34,516 nucleotides of DNA from Marinobacter sp. Its GTDB lineage: Bacteria > Pseudomonadota > Gammaproteobacteria > Pseudomonadales > Oleiphilaceae. The notes under the pieces were generated by a model. It was not told where the DNA came from and did no database searches. It saw only the letters and a list, made by a program, of their open reading frames with translations. A program made the translations under genes and the position numbers. Location: assembly GCA_030457765.1 (NCBI GenBank), contig JAKDUK010000027.1, positions 1 through 34,516 on the forward strand. The letters run 5' to 3'. This document shows positions 25,796-34,430 of the stretch, in pieces. Within the stretch, counting starts at the first letter, position 1, and each line of letters starts with the position of its first letter.

Positions 25796-26011
25796 TTAAT
25801 GAACAGGTCTTCCAAGCCGTTTTAAAAATACCAGACGCGCGACATAAGAAATCTTGATACCGACTGCGAACAGCAGGGTTCCAATGTGTGCAAGCACTTG
25901 AATAATCAAAGGAAAACGACTGGCTAAGGGATACGCCATCAAAATTGTGGCAATTAAACCGAGCACGGACCAAACGATGGCGCTGTTGGCTCGAAATAAA
26001 AACTTTTCCAT
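25796..26011 (-). CDS. Small two-helix inner membrane protein, first gene of the NsrR operon
   Basis: A 71-residue protein from ATG 26011, with CTGGAG six bases upstream; the frame is open to 26092, but that part lies in the promoter. Two hydrophobic helices are predicted (about residues 11-29 and 38-58), separated by ASRFPLI, with a basic tail ARLVFLKRLGRPVH. I do not recognise a named family. Its position directly after the NsrR box suggests a role in the response to NO or in respiratory membranes, but no activity can be assigned. Confidence 0.72.
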   Translation of the reverse strand: MEKFLFRANSAIVWSVLGLIATILMAYPLASRFPLIIQVLAHIGTLLFAVGIKISYVARLVFLKRLGRPVH

Positions 26012-26054
26012 CTTTTTCTCCAGCAAAACGTTTTTGGGTTTGGGTACCCTCAAG

Positions 26055-26077
26055 AACATGTATTTTATAGGCATGTT
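26055..26077. promoter_or_regulatory. NsrR box
   Basis: A 23-base 11-1-11 inverted repeat begins AACATGTATTT and ends ATAGGCATGTT around a central T. Outer arms GAACATG/CATGTTC pair perfectly. It fits the enterobacterial NsrR consensus (AAGATGCATTT, one base, AAATACATCTT) well. It overlaps the -10 region of the promoter at 26064-26092, about 45 bases from the first gene of the operon. Confidence 0.72.
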
Positions 26078-26092
26078 CAAGGCCAAAATCAA
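26064..26092 (-). promoter_or_regulatory. Sigma-70 promoter of the small protein-DUF454-nsrR operon
   Basis: On the minus strand TTGATT (26087-26092) and TATAAA (26064-26069) are separated by exactly 17 bases. The -10 lies in the NsrR box, a typical repression arrangement. Confidence 0.62.
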
Positions 26093-26157
26093 CCTGTTTC
26101 TAATAAATATTGTTGTGATTTGGTAAAGTGAATGCCATCAAAAGAACTGGCCTGACT

Positions 26158-26201
26158 TACCCCGCGAGGGGTATCGGATTCGCGGACGGATTCTGCGATA
26201 C
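26158..26201 (+). promoter_or_regulatory. Structured leader upstream of moaA
   Basis: TACCCC-GCGA-GGGGTA (26158-26173) is a perfect 6-bp stem with a GNRA tetraloop. GTATCG (26171-26176) can pair with CGATAC (26196-26201), and CCGCGA (26162-26167) with TCGCGG (26180-26185). These pairings exclude one another, which could mean a regulatory leader. I cannot say whether it matches the molybdenum-cofactor RNA motif known upstream of moaA in other bacteria. Confidence 0.35.
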
Positions 26202-26255
26202 TTGGCCTACCATCAACCGGTAAACGCGCATTTAGCCGTTACAGGAAAGAACCCG

Positions 26256-27248
26256 ATGTCTCAGAGCAAGCTGACAGACCGTTTTGGCAGAACCGTCAAC
26301 TACGTACGCCTGTCCGTTACCGACCGCTGCGATTTCCGTTGCGTATATTGCATGGCAGAAGAGATGACCTTCCTACCCCGCCAGCAGGTTTTAACGCTTG
26401 AAGAAATCGCCCGCGTCGCCAGAACATTCGTTTCCTTGGGCACAGAAAAAATTCGTCTCACAGGCGGCGAACCTCTGGTTCGTAAAGACATTCTTGAACT
26501 GGTTAAAGAGATAGGCACCTACGGCCTGCGCGACTTTGCCATGACAACCAATGGCAGCCAACTACCGACCATGGCTGAACCACTGCGCAAAGCCGGGCTG
26601 AAACGGCTGAACATCAGCCTGGATTCACTGGACCCGGAAAAGTTTGCAAGCATTACCCGTACAGGGAAGCTGTCGCGGGTGCTGGAAGGTATAGACGCCG
26701 CCCGTGAAGCCGGGTTCCAGGGCGTCAAGCTAAACACAGTGGTAATGAAAGGCGGCAACGATCACGAAGTTCCAGACCTGATTGAGTTTGCCCGCAAGAA
26801 AAACGTCGACATTACCTTTATTGAAGAAATGCCCCTGGGGGAAATCTCTGAACACGATCGCGGTGAGGCTCTGTGCACCAGTGACGAAGTACGCGATATT
26901 GTTCGCCAGCACCACGACCTGGTTCCCACACCCGAGGATTCCGGCGGTCCGGCCCGTTACTACCGCATGCCAGACAGCAGCATTAAAGTGGGCTTTATTT
27001 CGCCACACTCCCATAACTTCTGCTCCACCTGTAACAGGGTACGGGTAACCGTTGAGGGCAGGCTATTACTCTGTCTGGGCAACGAGCACTCTGTAGATTT
27101 GCGCCGGGTTTTACGGGGCCACCCGGTAACCAACGATAAACTCCGGCAAGCCATTATCGACTCCATGGATTTAAAGCCAGAGCGCCATCACTTCTCTACC
27201 GAGGGCGACGTCCAGATTCTGCGTTTCATGAACATGACCGGGGGCTAG
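26256..27248 (+). CDS. moaA: GTP 3',8-cyclase MoaA
   Basis: A 330-residue radical SAM enzyme that, with MoaC, converts GTP to cyclic pyranopterin monophosphate in molybdenum cofactor synthesis. The radical SAM cluster motif CDFRCVYC supplies C25, C29 and C32. The C-terminal 4Fe-4S site is [10 protein letters not shown]...LLLCLG (around residues 253-272). TGGEPL and the final Gly-Gly, required in this family, are present. The start is ATG 26256 after AGGAAAG; the frame is open from 26202. Other moa genes are not in the window. Moco is needed by nitrate reductase, which suits the nitrogen-oxide neighbourhood. Confidence 0.95.
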   Translation: MSQSKLTDRFGRTVNYVRLSVTDRCDFRCVYCMAEEMTFLPRQQVLTLEEIARVARTFVSLGTEKIRLTGGEPLVRKDILELVKEIGTYGLRDFAMTTNGSQLPTMAEPLRKAGLKRLNISLDSLDPEKFASITRTGKLSRVLEGIDAAREAGFQGVKLNTVVMKGGNDHEVPDLIEFARKKNVDITFIEEMPLGEISEHDRGEALCTSDEVRDIVRQHHDLVPTPEDSGGPARYYRMPDSSIKVGFISPHSHNFCSTCNRVRVTVEGRLLLCLGNEHSVDLRRVLRGHPVTNDKLRQAIIDSMDLKPERHHFSTEGDVQILRFMNMTGG

Positions 27249-27377
27249 CCACACTCCGGACTAGGTCACACTACGGCAACTCTCAACCTTTGACCTTCAT
27301 CATTGTGCTGGCTTGATTAATCGTTAAGCATTAAGCTCTTATATCAATTAACAATAAGAATGAGCCGATAACGAGCG

Positions 27378-29036
27378 ATGCATACCCATAGGACTGAAGT
27401 CGTTGTAATTGGGGCGGGTCTTGCCGGAATTGCCACGGCGCTGGAACTGCTAGACCTGAATGTACCCGTAATACTGCTGGACGGTTCACCAGGAGGTAAA
27501 CCCGGAGGCCAGGCCAATGAAGCCTTCGGTGGCATGCTACTGAGCGACACCCGCGAACAAACCCGCAACAAGATTAAAGACTCCCCCGAACTCCTGCTTG
27601 CTGACTGGCACAACGCGGCCTGTTTCAGTGATGAAGATCATTGGCCAAAGCGCTGGGCCGAACTATACGCAGAACAGAACCGGCCAATGATTTACGATTG
27701 GCTAACGCAACGGGGCATCCGGTTTTTCCCTTCGGTACAGTGGGTTGAGCGCGGGCTTTACGGTAACGGCAATAGCGTTCCCCGCTATCACATTGCCTGG
27801 GGTTGCGGCCGGGGCGTGGTGCAAACATTGTTACAACGGCTGGAGGCGCACCCAAACCGCAGCCGACTTACCCTTCTAAACGGCCATCGGGTTAACACCT
27901 TGAACCTGAGTGATGGGAAGATCACCGGTTGCCAGGGCTCTATCAGCAACAAATTGCACAAAAATCAGAACCATGTCAGTGCCAGCCGAGGGGCCGAGGG
28001 CATAGCTTTTAGCGTGTCTGCTGCCCACACTGTTGTTTGTACGGGCGGCATTAACGGCAACCTGGAGAAAGTTCGCCAGCACTGGGATCCCTGCTATGGC
28101 CCTGCACCGGAAAACCTGCTTAGTGGCTCCAGCCCCGATGCAGACGGTGCCATGCACGACGAGGTTGTCAATGCCGGTGGCAGGGTGATCAACCTCAACC
28201 AAATGTGGAATTACGCCGCCGGAATACGCCACCCGGAACCTGCTTTTGCAGGTCATGGTCTCAGCCTGATACCGCCGCGCTCGGCGCTCTGGATGAATCG
28301 CCATGGGCGCCGTGTTGGCCCCATGCCGCTGATTACCGGTTTTGATACCCACGATCTGTGCAAGCAGATAGGCAACCTGCCCGGGCAAACCTCTTGGCAA
28401 GTTATGAACTACCGAATTGCCGTGCGGGAGTTGGCCGTGTCTGGCACAGACACTAACCCCGACTTTCGTGATGGCAAGCTGCTTCGTGTGGTCTGGAATA
28501 CGCTACGCGGGGGCGATCCGGTACTGATGGACTGGCTTATAGGGCAATGCCCCGATGTGGTCAGCGCCAACACACCGGAAGAATTAGCGGCAAAGATGAA
28601 CCAGGCGGCCGGTAACAGTGATGTCCAGGCCGAAGACATGATTCGCGACATCTGCGCTTATGACAACAACATAGCCCGTGGCAAAAAACTGCATAACGAT
28701 GACCAGATACGCCGGCTGCTTCAGCTCCGGAACTGGCTGCCAGATCGTTTCCGCACCTGCAACCTACAGCCGATAATCGACTCAAGTGCCGGCCCATTAA
28801 TCGCCATTCGCGAGCAACTGATAAGCCGAAAAAGCATGGGAGGCATGCAAACAGACACCCGGTCACGGGTTCTCAATCAGGCCGGCGAAGCCATTCCCGG
28901 GCTATACGCCGCGGGTGAAGCCACCGGGTTTGGTGGCGGCGGGATCTCGGGCATACGATCCCTTGAGGGCACATTTTTATCGAACTGTATTCTCAATGGC
29001 CGGCGGGCCGCGCAAGGTATCGCTGGTCAGCTATAA
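27378..29036 (+). CDS. FAD-binding dehydrogenase of the COG3573 type
   Basis: A 552-residue flavoprotein. The N-terminal dinucleotide fold VVVIGAGLAGIATALELLD is followed by LLDGSPGGKPGGQANEAFGG. The C-terminal FAD segment is GLYAAGEATGFGGGGISGIRSLEGTFL. These match the FAD_binding_2 (succinate dehydrogenase/fumarate reductase flavoprotein) superfamily and specifically the COG3573 group of about 550 residues, whose substrate is not established. No signal peptide is seen. Its catalytic partner is unknown. A ThDP enzyme follows 86 bases later with a hairpin between. The upstream gap is 129 bases; a TTGATT there is only a weak promoter hint. Confidence 0.85.
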   Translation: MHTHRTEVVVIGAGLAGIATALELLDLNVPVILLDGSPGGKPGGQANEAFGGMLLSDTREQTRNKIKDSPELLLADWHNAACFSDEDHWPKRWAELYAEQNRPMIYDWLTQRGIRFFPSVQWVERGLYGNGNSVPRYHIAWGCGRGVVQTLLQRLEAHPNRSRLTLLNGHRVNTLNLSDGKITGCQGSISNKLHKNQNHVSASRGAEGIAFSVSAAHTVVCTGGINGNLEKVRQHWDPCYGPAPENLLSGSSPDADGAMHDEVVNAGGRVINLNQMWNYAAGIRHPEPAFAGHGLSLIPPRSALWMNRHGRRVGPMPLITGFDTHDLCKQIGNLPGQTSWQVMNYRIAVRELAVSGTDTNPDFRDGKLLRVVWNTLRGGDPVLMDWLIGQCPDVVSANTPEELAAKMNQAAGNSDVQAEDMIRDICAYDNNIARGKKLHNDDQIRRLLQLRNWLPDRFRTCNLQPIIDSSAGPLIAIREQLISRKSMGGMQTDTRSRVLNQAGEAIPGLYAAGEATGFGGGGISGIRSLEGTFLSNCILNGRRAAQGIAGQL

Positions 29037-29045
29037 GGTTTCAGC

Positions 29046-29077
29046 ACAGTGAATAGCCCCATGGCTCTGATCACTGT
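29046..29077 (+). terminator. Hairpin between the FAD dehydrogenase and ThDP enzyme genes
   Basis: Outer arms ACAGTGA and TCACTGT, with an inner stem AGCC-CCAT-GGCT, lie 10 bases after the dehydrogenase stop; TTTA and then a T-rich stretch follow. It may be a partial terminator or an mRNA-processing structure. Confidence 0.4.
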
Positions 29078-29122
29078 TTAGTCACACTATCTTTTTAAAA
29101 TAATTACGGTCAGGGCAACTCC

Positions 29123-30853
29123 ATGAAAAAAACCGGCGCCACTCTCGTTCGCCACGCACTGGAACAACTCGGCATACGCCGCACCTTTGGTATTCCTGGT
29201 GTGCATACAACAGAAATATACGACGAGCTGAACCGCTCTGTAAGCATCGAGCCGACCCTTGTTACGCATGAAGGCGGCGGAGCCTTCATGGCCGATGCTG
29301 TAAGTCGCAGTGGGGCCGAGCTGGGCACACTGTTGATCGTACCAGCTGCGGGCGTTACCCATGCGGCAAGCGGCATTGGTGAAGCCGGTATTGATGGCAT
29401 TCCCATGCTGATTATTTCTGGCGGAATCCATTCAGAATCCGGACATCGCTATCAACTCCACGAGATGGATCAACACGCTCTGCTAAAGCCGATCACCAAG
29501 AAAACCTGGCGTATTACCCATCACCGGCAAATTATCCCCACTCTTTACGAGGCCTATGACCTTGCATTGCATGGCGAACCGGGGCCCGTTTTTATCGAAA
29601 TCCCGGTCAACATCAGTAATTTTCTGGGCGATGTTGACGACATGCCCCGTTACCAGGCGCCACCCAAGCCAAAGCAGCCTGATCAGGCGCTGATTGAAGC
29701 TGCAGCCAAAGCCCTGGTGCAAGCCGCTCAGCCAGGCATTTTTGCCGGCTGGGGTGCGGTTGATGCGCAAGCGGAGCTGATTGAACTGGCAGAGCTGCTG
29801 GATGCGCCGGTTTCAACCACACTTCAGGGGCTCAGTGCCTTTCCGGGCAACCACCCCCTGCACACAGGTATGGGCATGGGCAGTTACGCCGTGCCGGCGG
29901 CTACAAATGCGTTTGCCAAAGTGGATTGCCTGTTGGCAATCGGCACACGGTTTTCGGAAATTCCCACCGGCAGCTATGGCATCAACCCACCAGAGAGCTT
30001 GATCCACCTGGACATCAACCCAGAGGTTTTCAGCGCCAATTACCCAGCCAGTCACGCTATCGAAGGCGATGCCAGAATAACCGTGCCGGCGCTTCTGAAA
30101 GCTGTAAAGACACTCAAATCAACGCCAGCCAATACCGGCATCCAGGAGCAGATTGCCCAAGACAAAGCTGCCTACAAGCAAGAGTGGCGTGACCACGATA
30201 GCGGCGACCGGGTAAACCCGGAACTGTTTTTCAGCCACCTGCGAGAGCGTCTGGCCAACGACGCCATTGTGGTCGCCGACGACGGTAACCATACATTTTT
30301 ACTCGCAGAGCTGATGCCCATACACGGGGCCCGCAATTACATGTCACCCAGCGATTTTAACGCCATGGGTTACTGTGTGCCCGGTGCCATTGGCGCCAAG
30401 TTGTCCAACCCCAAACGGCAGGTTGTAGGCATTGTGGGCGACGGCGCACTGCTCATGACGGGCATGGAATTGGTAACGGCCGCACGCCTGCAGGCCGGGG
30501 TAATCATTTTTGTTTTCAACGATGGCGAACTGTCGCAGATTGCCCAGGCTCAGGAGATTCCCTATAACCGGAAAACCTGCACAGTGCTTGGCACACTGGA
30601 CTATGAGGCACTTGCCAAGGCTTGTGGCGTAGAGTTTGTTTCGCTGGCAGGTAATCAGGATATTTCTGAAAGCATGGAAATTGCTCTGAGAAAATCGGCC
30701 GCCGGGCGACCGGTTCTGGTGGATGTTCGCATTGATTATTCCAAATCGACACGCTTTACCAAAGGCGTTGTAAAAACAAATCTTGGCCGTATGGCGACCA
30801 GGGACAAGGTTCGGGTTGTGGGCCGCGCACTTTGGCGAAAAGTCAGACCTTAG
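29123..30853 (+). CDS. Thiamine diphosphate-dependent enzyme, acetolactate synthase-like
   Basis: A 576-residue protein with the three-domain layout of the pyruvate oxidase/acetolactate synthase/benzoylformate decarboxylase superfamily. The N-terminal pyrimidine domain has FGIPGVHTTEIYDEL and the catalytic Glu50 in THEGGGAFMADA. The central domain starts near 185. The C-terminal pyrophosphate-binding domain has VGDGALLMTGMELVTAA, ending with a FNDGELSQI Asn/Asp. The substrate is not clear; family members act on 2-oxo acids, oxalyl-CoA or sulfoacetaldehyde. It follows the COG3573 dehydrogenase and overlaps convergent nosL by four bases. The upstream ribosome site is weak (CAGGGC). Confidence 0.85.
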   Translation: MKKTGATLVRHALEQLGIRRTFGIPGVHTTEIYDELNRSVSIEPTLVTHEGGGAFMADAVSRSGAELGTLLIVPAAGVTHAASGIGEAGIDGIPMLIISGGIHSESGHRYQLHEMDQHALLKPITKKTWRITHHRQIIPTLYEAYDLALHGEPGPVFIEIPVNISNFLGDVDDMPRYQAPPKPKQPDQALIEAAAKALVQAAQPGIFAGWGAVDAQAELIELAELLDAPVSTTLQGLSAFPGNHPLHTGMGMGSYAVPAATNAFAKVDCLLAIGTRFSEIPTGSYGINPPESLIHLDINPEVFSANYPASHAIEGDARITVPALLKAVKTLKSTPANTGIQEQIAQDKAAYKQEWRDHDSGDRVNPELFFSHLRERLANDAIVVADDGNHTFLLAELMPIHGARNYMSPSDFNAMGYCVPGAIGAKLSNPKRQVVGIVGDGALLMTGMELVTAARLQAGVIIFVFNDGELSQIAQAQEIPYNRKTCTVLGTLDYEALAKACGVEFVSLAGNQDISESMEIALRKSAAGRPVLVDVRIDYSKSTRFTKGVVKTNLGRMATRDKVRVVGRALWRKVRP

Positions 30854-31392
30854 CTGCTCATATCCCCATGCATATCACCCGCGGGCATCTCTGTATTCAG
30901 GTGCTCCAGGGTGATGGCTTCATACCGCAAAACCTCACCACCATGCTCCACCATAAAGTCATGGGCCGCGGATTCTTCGGAGAACGATGCCAGTGTTTGT
31001 CCCATAGCGCCCTCGCGCTCAGAACCCACGACGAAAAAGGCATCGCGGGCATCGATCAAGGCAGCATCGTCCGGGCTGGCCCATTCAGTCTGGCTCATGT
31101 CGTGCACATACAGAGTGTGCTTGCGCCTTATGTTCTCCGGCTGCAACGCCCAGGCAAACATGTCCCGGGTGGAACAAAACTTGTGAACGGTTTGCTCTTT
31201 CTCCGTAATCACTTCGCCTTTCGGCCCGGGGAAGCGGGTGACAGACATACCGCATACGTGGCACTCATCGCCGGATTCAAAATGCACCGGAGCCGGTTTT
31301 TCGGCCACTTTTTCAGCTTCGCCGGAGCACCCCGAAAGGAGTACCGCAAGCATCAGTAAAGCAGGCAGGGATTTGAAACTAAACGGCTTCAT
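30850..31392 (-). CDS. nosL: NosL, copper chaperone lipoprotein for nitrous oxide reductase
   Basis: A 180-residue lipoprotein with a signal ending in lipobox LLSGC (Cys22). C44 and C47 in CHVCGM, together with M49, are the likely Cu(I) ligands; NosL supplies copper for NosZ CuZ-site assembly. The sequence also has TVHKFCSTRDMFAWALQ and the met-rich tail EMPAGDMHGDMSS. The start is ATG 31392 with GGAG six bases upstream; a TTG at 31404 is in frame but overlaps the site. It follows nosY by 13 bases and is the last gene of the cluster. It ends 4 bases inside the convergent ThDP gene. Confidence 0.94.
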   Translation of the reverse strand: MKPFSFKSLPALLMLAVLLSGCSGEAEKVAEKPAPVHFESGDECHVCGMSVTRFPGPKGEVITEKEQTVHKFCSTRDMFAWALQPENIRRKHTLYVHDMSQTEWASPDDAALIDARDAFFVVGSEREGAMGQTLASFSEESAAHDFMVEHGGEVLRYEAITLEHLNTEMPAGDMHGDMSS

Positions 31393-31405
31393 CAGTATCT
31401 CCAAA

Positions 31406-32236
31406 TTAAATGCGACGGCGCCGGAAAAGTGCCCAGGCGCCAGTTAGAGGAATAACAAACCAGAGTATCAACGCCACCCAAAGTCCGGACGGGCCGATGG
31501 GCAGATCAGCGCCCAGGCTGAGAACCCCACTGAGCTGTGCTCCATCGCTGAATGTAACGATATTCAGCAAACGGTATATGTCGGTTGGATTCAGCAGCAG
31601 GAGCCAGGGCAGCAAATCCGGATTAAACTCCCCCTGGCTGGCTACCAATGTGCCCAGCAGCATCAAGTCAAAAATCAGCACAAAAAAGAACCAGATCGCC
31701 AAGGCCAGGCCTGCAGCGACCGGCTTCTCACTGACCCGCACACTGACCACATAGGCCAGCGCAATAAAGCCCCAGCCAAGCAGTGTGGTAGACACAATAA
31801 AGCGCAGCATAGCCGCAGCAAGTGCCGCCACCGCCACATCCTCCACCAGCAAGGCAATGGCAACACCGGCAACGCCAAAGCCAATCAGGGTGGCCAGTGC
31901 CAGCGTAAGCCCGTGACCGAGGAACTTGCCAAACAGCAGTTGCCCGCGACTCAGGGGGTATGTCATTAGCAGTAACAGCGTGCCGCCCTCTTCCTCACCG
32001 ACAATGGCATCATAAGCCAACAGCAACGCAATCAACGGAATCAGGAAAATACCCAGGCTGGCAAGACTGGCTATCGTCGCCGGGGTGGAGGCATAACCCA
32101 CCTGGCCAGACGCAGCGGCACCAAACCAGGCAATGCCCAGCGCAAGTGTGGCGAACACCAGGGCAATGGCGACCAGCCAGCGGTTCCGGAAACTGTCGCT
32201 GAGTTCCTTACGGGCGATAGTCCAAATGCTGTTCAC
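31406..32236 (-). CDS. nosY: NosY, ABC transporter permease for nitrous oxide reductase maturation
   Basis: A 276-residue membrane protein with about six spans. Typical NosY/ABC-2 features are MNSIWTIARKELSDSFRNRWL at the start, EEEGGTLLLLMTYPLSRGQLLFGKFLGH, and NPTDIYRLLNIV near the C-terminus. With NosF and NosD it moves a sulfur-containing species needed for CuZ maturation. The gene overlaps nosF by four bases (ATGA), showing co-translation. Confidence 0.93.
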   Translation of the reverse strand: MNSIWTIARKELSDSFRNRWLVAIALVFATLALGIAWFGAAASGQVGYASTPATIASLASLGIFLIPLIALLLAYDAIVGEEEGGTLLLLMTYPLSRGQLLFGKFLGHGLTLALATLIGFGVAGVAIALLVEDVAVAALAAAMLRFIVSTTLLGWGFIALAYVVSVRVSEKPVAAGLALAIWFFFVLIFDLMLLGTLVASQGEFNPDLLPWLLLLNPTDIYRLLNIVTFSDGAQLSGVLSLGADLPIGPSGLWVALILWFVIPLTGAWALFRRRRI

Positions 32237-33165
32237 TGGGCACCTCCACGATGAGAAAGGCCGCCGGAGCCAATAAAATGCACGTACACGTCCTCCAGCG
32301 TTGGCTGGTAGATACCCAGGTCACGCACCTCTCCCGAGGCCATCAAAGCCTTAACCAGCGCCATTTTTTCTGCTGGTCGGACATCCACGTGCAGCCGGCC
32401 GTTGTCGTGCCGCATCATCAGGCCAGCCGAGGCCTTATCATTATTAACGGCGGCTTCAAGTGCCGCCACGGTGCTTTCAGGCTCAAGAGAAAGCGTGACC
32501 GGCATGTTTGCCTGTCGGCGCAGTGCCGCAAGGTCCCCCACCGCTTTCACACTGCCGTCGGTTAGTATCGCTGCCCGATCAATGTAAGGCTCAACACCGG
32601 GAAGTACATGGGAACAAAGCACAATACCCGTGCCTTCATCACGCAGCTTGCGCAACAATCGGTAAAGATCGGCCGTGGCGACCGGGTCCAGCCCCACGGT
32701 GGGCTCGTCCAGCATCAACAACCGGGGATTTCCGAGTAAAGCCTGAGCCAGCCCCAGGCGTTGGCGCATACCCTTGGAGTAGGTTTTCACCCGGGTATCC
32801 ATAGCATCTTCCAGCCCAACCTGGCCTAGCAACTCCGGCACCTGCCGCAGATTAGCGCCCTTTAGCCGAGCAAAGTGCGCAAGAATCTCGCGGCCGGTAA
32901 GCTGAGGATAAAACATTACATTCTCAGGCAAATAACCAATGTGCTGACTGATGCGAGGGTCCCCCGCTTCGCCATCCAGCACAGATACTTTGCCCTTGGA
33001 CGGCGTCATCAACCCCAGAATCAGTTTGATACTGGTGGTCTTACCGGCGCCGTTATGCCCAAACAGCCCCAGAATTTCTCCGGGCTCCAGACGCAAATCA
33101 ACGCCGTTCAGTACCAGCGCCTTTTCGTACCGATAGCTCACATTCTCAAGACGAAAACAGCTCAT
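32233..33165 (-). CDS. nosF: NosF, ABC transporter ATP-binding protein
   Basis: A 310-residue ATPase for NosY. Walker A is GHNGAGKTTS (about residue 35), the signature is YSKGMRQRLGLAQ, and Walker B is LLMLDEPTVGLDP, followed by the SHVLPG switch. The C-terminal accessory region of about 90 residues is normal for this family. It overlaps nosD by one base (TGATG) and nosY by four. Confidence 0.95.
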   Translation of the reverse strand: MSCFRLENVSYRYEKALVLNGVDLRLEPGEILGLFGHNGAGKTTSIKLILGLMTPSKGKVSVLDGEAGDPRISQHIGYLPENVMFYPQLTGREILAHFARLKGANLRQVPELLGQVGLEDAMDTRVKTYSKGMRQRLGLAQALLGNPRLLMLDEPTVGLDPVATADLYRLLRKLRDEGTGIVLCSHVLPGVEPYIDRAAILTDGSVKAVGDLAALRRQANMPVTLSLEPESTVAALEAAVNNDKASAGLMMRHDNGRLHVDVRPAEKMALVKALMASGEVRDLGIYQPTLEDVYVHFIGSGGLSHRGGAQ

Positions 33166-34430
33166 CAGGACTCCGGTTGTACTATTTTTTGTGGGCTCAT
33201 CAACGGATGTGAATCACTGACACCCGCAGATTTGACCACGGGGAAAGCTTCCTGAACCCAGCGCAGGGTGTCCACCGCCGGGCTGAACATCAGAATTTTG
33301 GCTTCAGGGTAGGTCCATAACAGTCGGTCAACATTGTCGTTTGGCTCATAAGACACATCGCCAATACCATCCTGATTGCGATCCCAGCCCAGATAATCAC
33401 TCCAGAAGTTGCCCTCACCATCCTTCGACCATTCCTGCGTACGCAGCGCCACATACTTCACCTGGCGCTGATTGTTTATAAACGCATTACTGAAAACCTC
33501 ATTGTCTTCCGAGCCTGCAGTCAGATGAATGCCCACGCCACTGTCCCGGAACACATTACCTTCAAAGGTGTTATACAAAGAGTTGTAGATAAATACGGCC
33601 TTGCCTTCCGCACCTGAAACAGACACGCCGCCAGTCTGGCCCTGGGATACCCCCGAAACCACGTTGTCCCGCAGCACCGACTGGGTAATGAAGTTCATCA
33701 AAATGCCATAGTTCTGGTCATTCTCAGATCGGTTGTTAATCACCGTAAGCCGCTTGCTCTGCATCAGGGCATAACCGGTACGGGTGCCACGGGTCACGTT
33801 GCCTTCCAGAAGATTATCCATGGAATACATATAATGAATGCCATAGCGCAGATCCGACATAGTGTTATCGCGAATCTCATTGCCGTTGGACGTCTCAATA
33901 TAAATCGCATCCCGCGTCTCGCGGATATCATTGCCTTCAATCAACGCGCCAGTTGTATTGAACAGATGAATACCATTACCCCGATCGTTCGGGCGCACGG
34001 TCGCATCGCCGCGAATGGTATTTTTCCTAACCGTCACATCTGGCGTGGCATCCAGCCAGATACCAAACGCCGCCCCTTGCAGGTCGCTATTCTCAATCGT
34101 TGACCCGCGAGCCTCCCGGGCAATAAACACCCCGGCATTCATCTCATTCAAATCCGTACCCCAGTTCCGGATACGGCAGCCACGAAGCGTTACACCCTCC
34201 GCCTGAATCTCAACGGCGTTACCTTCACCGCCGCCATCAATCAACGTTTCCGGAGAGCAGGCAACAGTGGCTCCCTGCACCCGGATAGCAAACGGCGAAA
34301 CGGTTTCAGAAGGAAGCTCAAAGGTCGCGCCAGGCTCCAGTTCATCCAGCTGCTGCTGAATACCAGCCTGAGCGGTCAGCGATAGCAAAGCGACTGTCAC
34401 GGCCGCCCCTAAACGCAAAATGTGGTGCAT
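33165..34430 (-). CDS. nosD: NosD, periplasmic beta-helix maturation protein
   Basis: A 421-residue periplasmic protein with signal peptide MHHILRLGAAVTVALLSLTAQA. Repeated 20-25-residue units of the type N-x-I-x-x-(T/N)...GI form a parallel beta-helix (CASH/NosD). Examples are ENSDLQGAAFGIWLDATPDV, NGIHLFNTTGALIEGNDIRE and GIHLTAGSEDNEVFSNAF. It docks on the NosFY transporter for CuZ assembly of nitrous oxide reductase. The start ATG is preceded by a weak site. nosZ is expected upstream on the minus strand, beyond the window edge. Confidence 0.95.
   Translation of the reverse strand: MHHILRLGAAVTVALLSLTAQAGIQQQLDELEPGATFELPSETVSPFAIRVQGATVACSPETLIDGGGEGNAVEIQAEGVTLRGCRIRNWGTDLNEMNAGVFIAREARGSTIENSDLQGAAFGIWLDATPDVTVRKNTIRGDATVRPNDRGNGIHLFNTTGALIEGNDIRETRDAIYIETSNGNEIRDNTMSDLRYGIHYMYSMDNLLEGNVTRGTRTGYALMQSKRLTVINNRSENDQNYGILMNFITQSVLRDNVVSGVSQGQTGGVSVSGAEGKAVFIYNSLYNTFEGNVFRDSGVGIHLTAGSEDNEVFSNAFINNQRQVKYVALRTQEWSKDGEGNFWSDYLGWDRNQDGIGDVSYEPNDNVDRLLWTYPEAKILMFSPAVDTLRWVQEAFPVVKSAGVSDSHPLMSPQKIVQPES

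Noticed and set aside
27310..27355. FNR/ANR box before the FAD dehydrogenase
   Set aside because: TTGAT and ATCAA half-sites are present but about 30 bases apart, not separated by four.
30832..31359. A 175-codon plus-strand frame opposite nosL
   Set aside because: nosL is clearly coding on the minus strand with a lipobox and copper motif; the other frame has no family resemblance.
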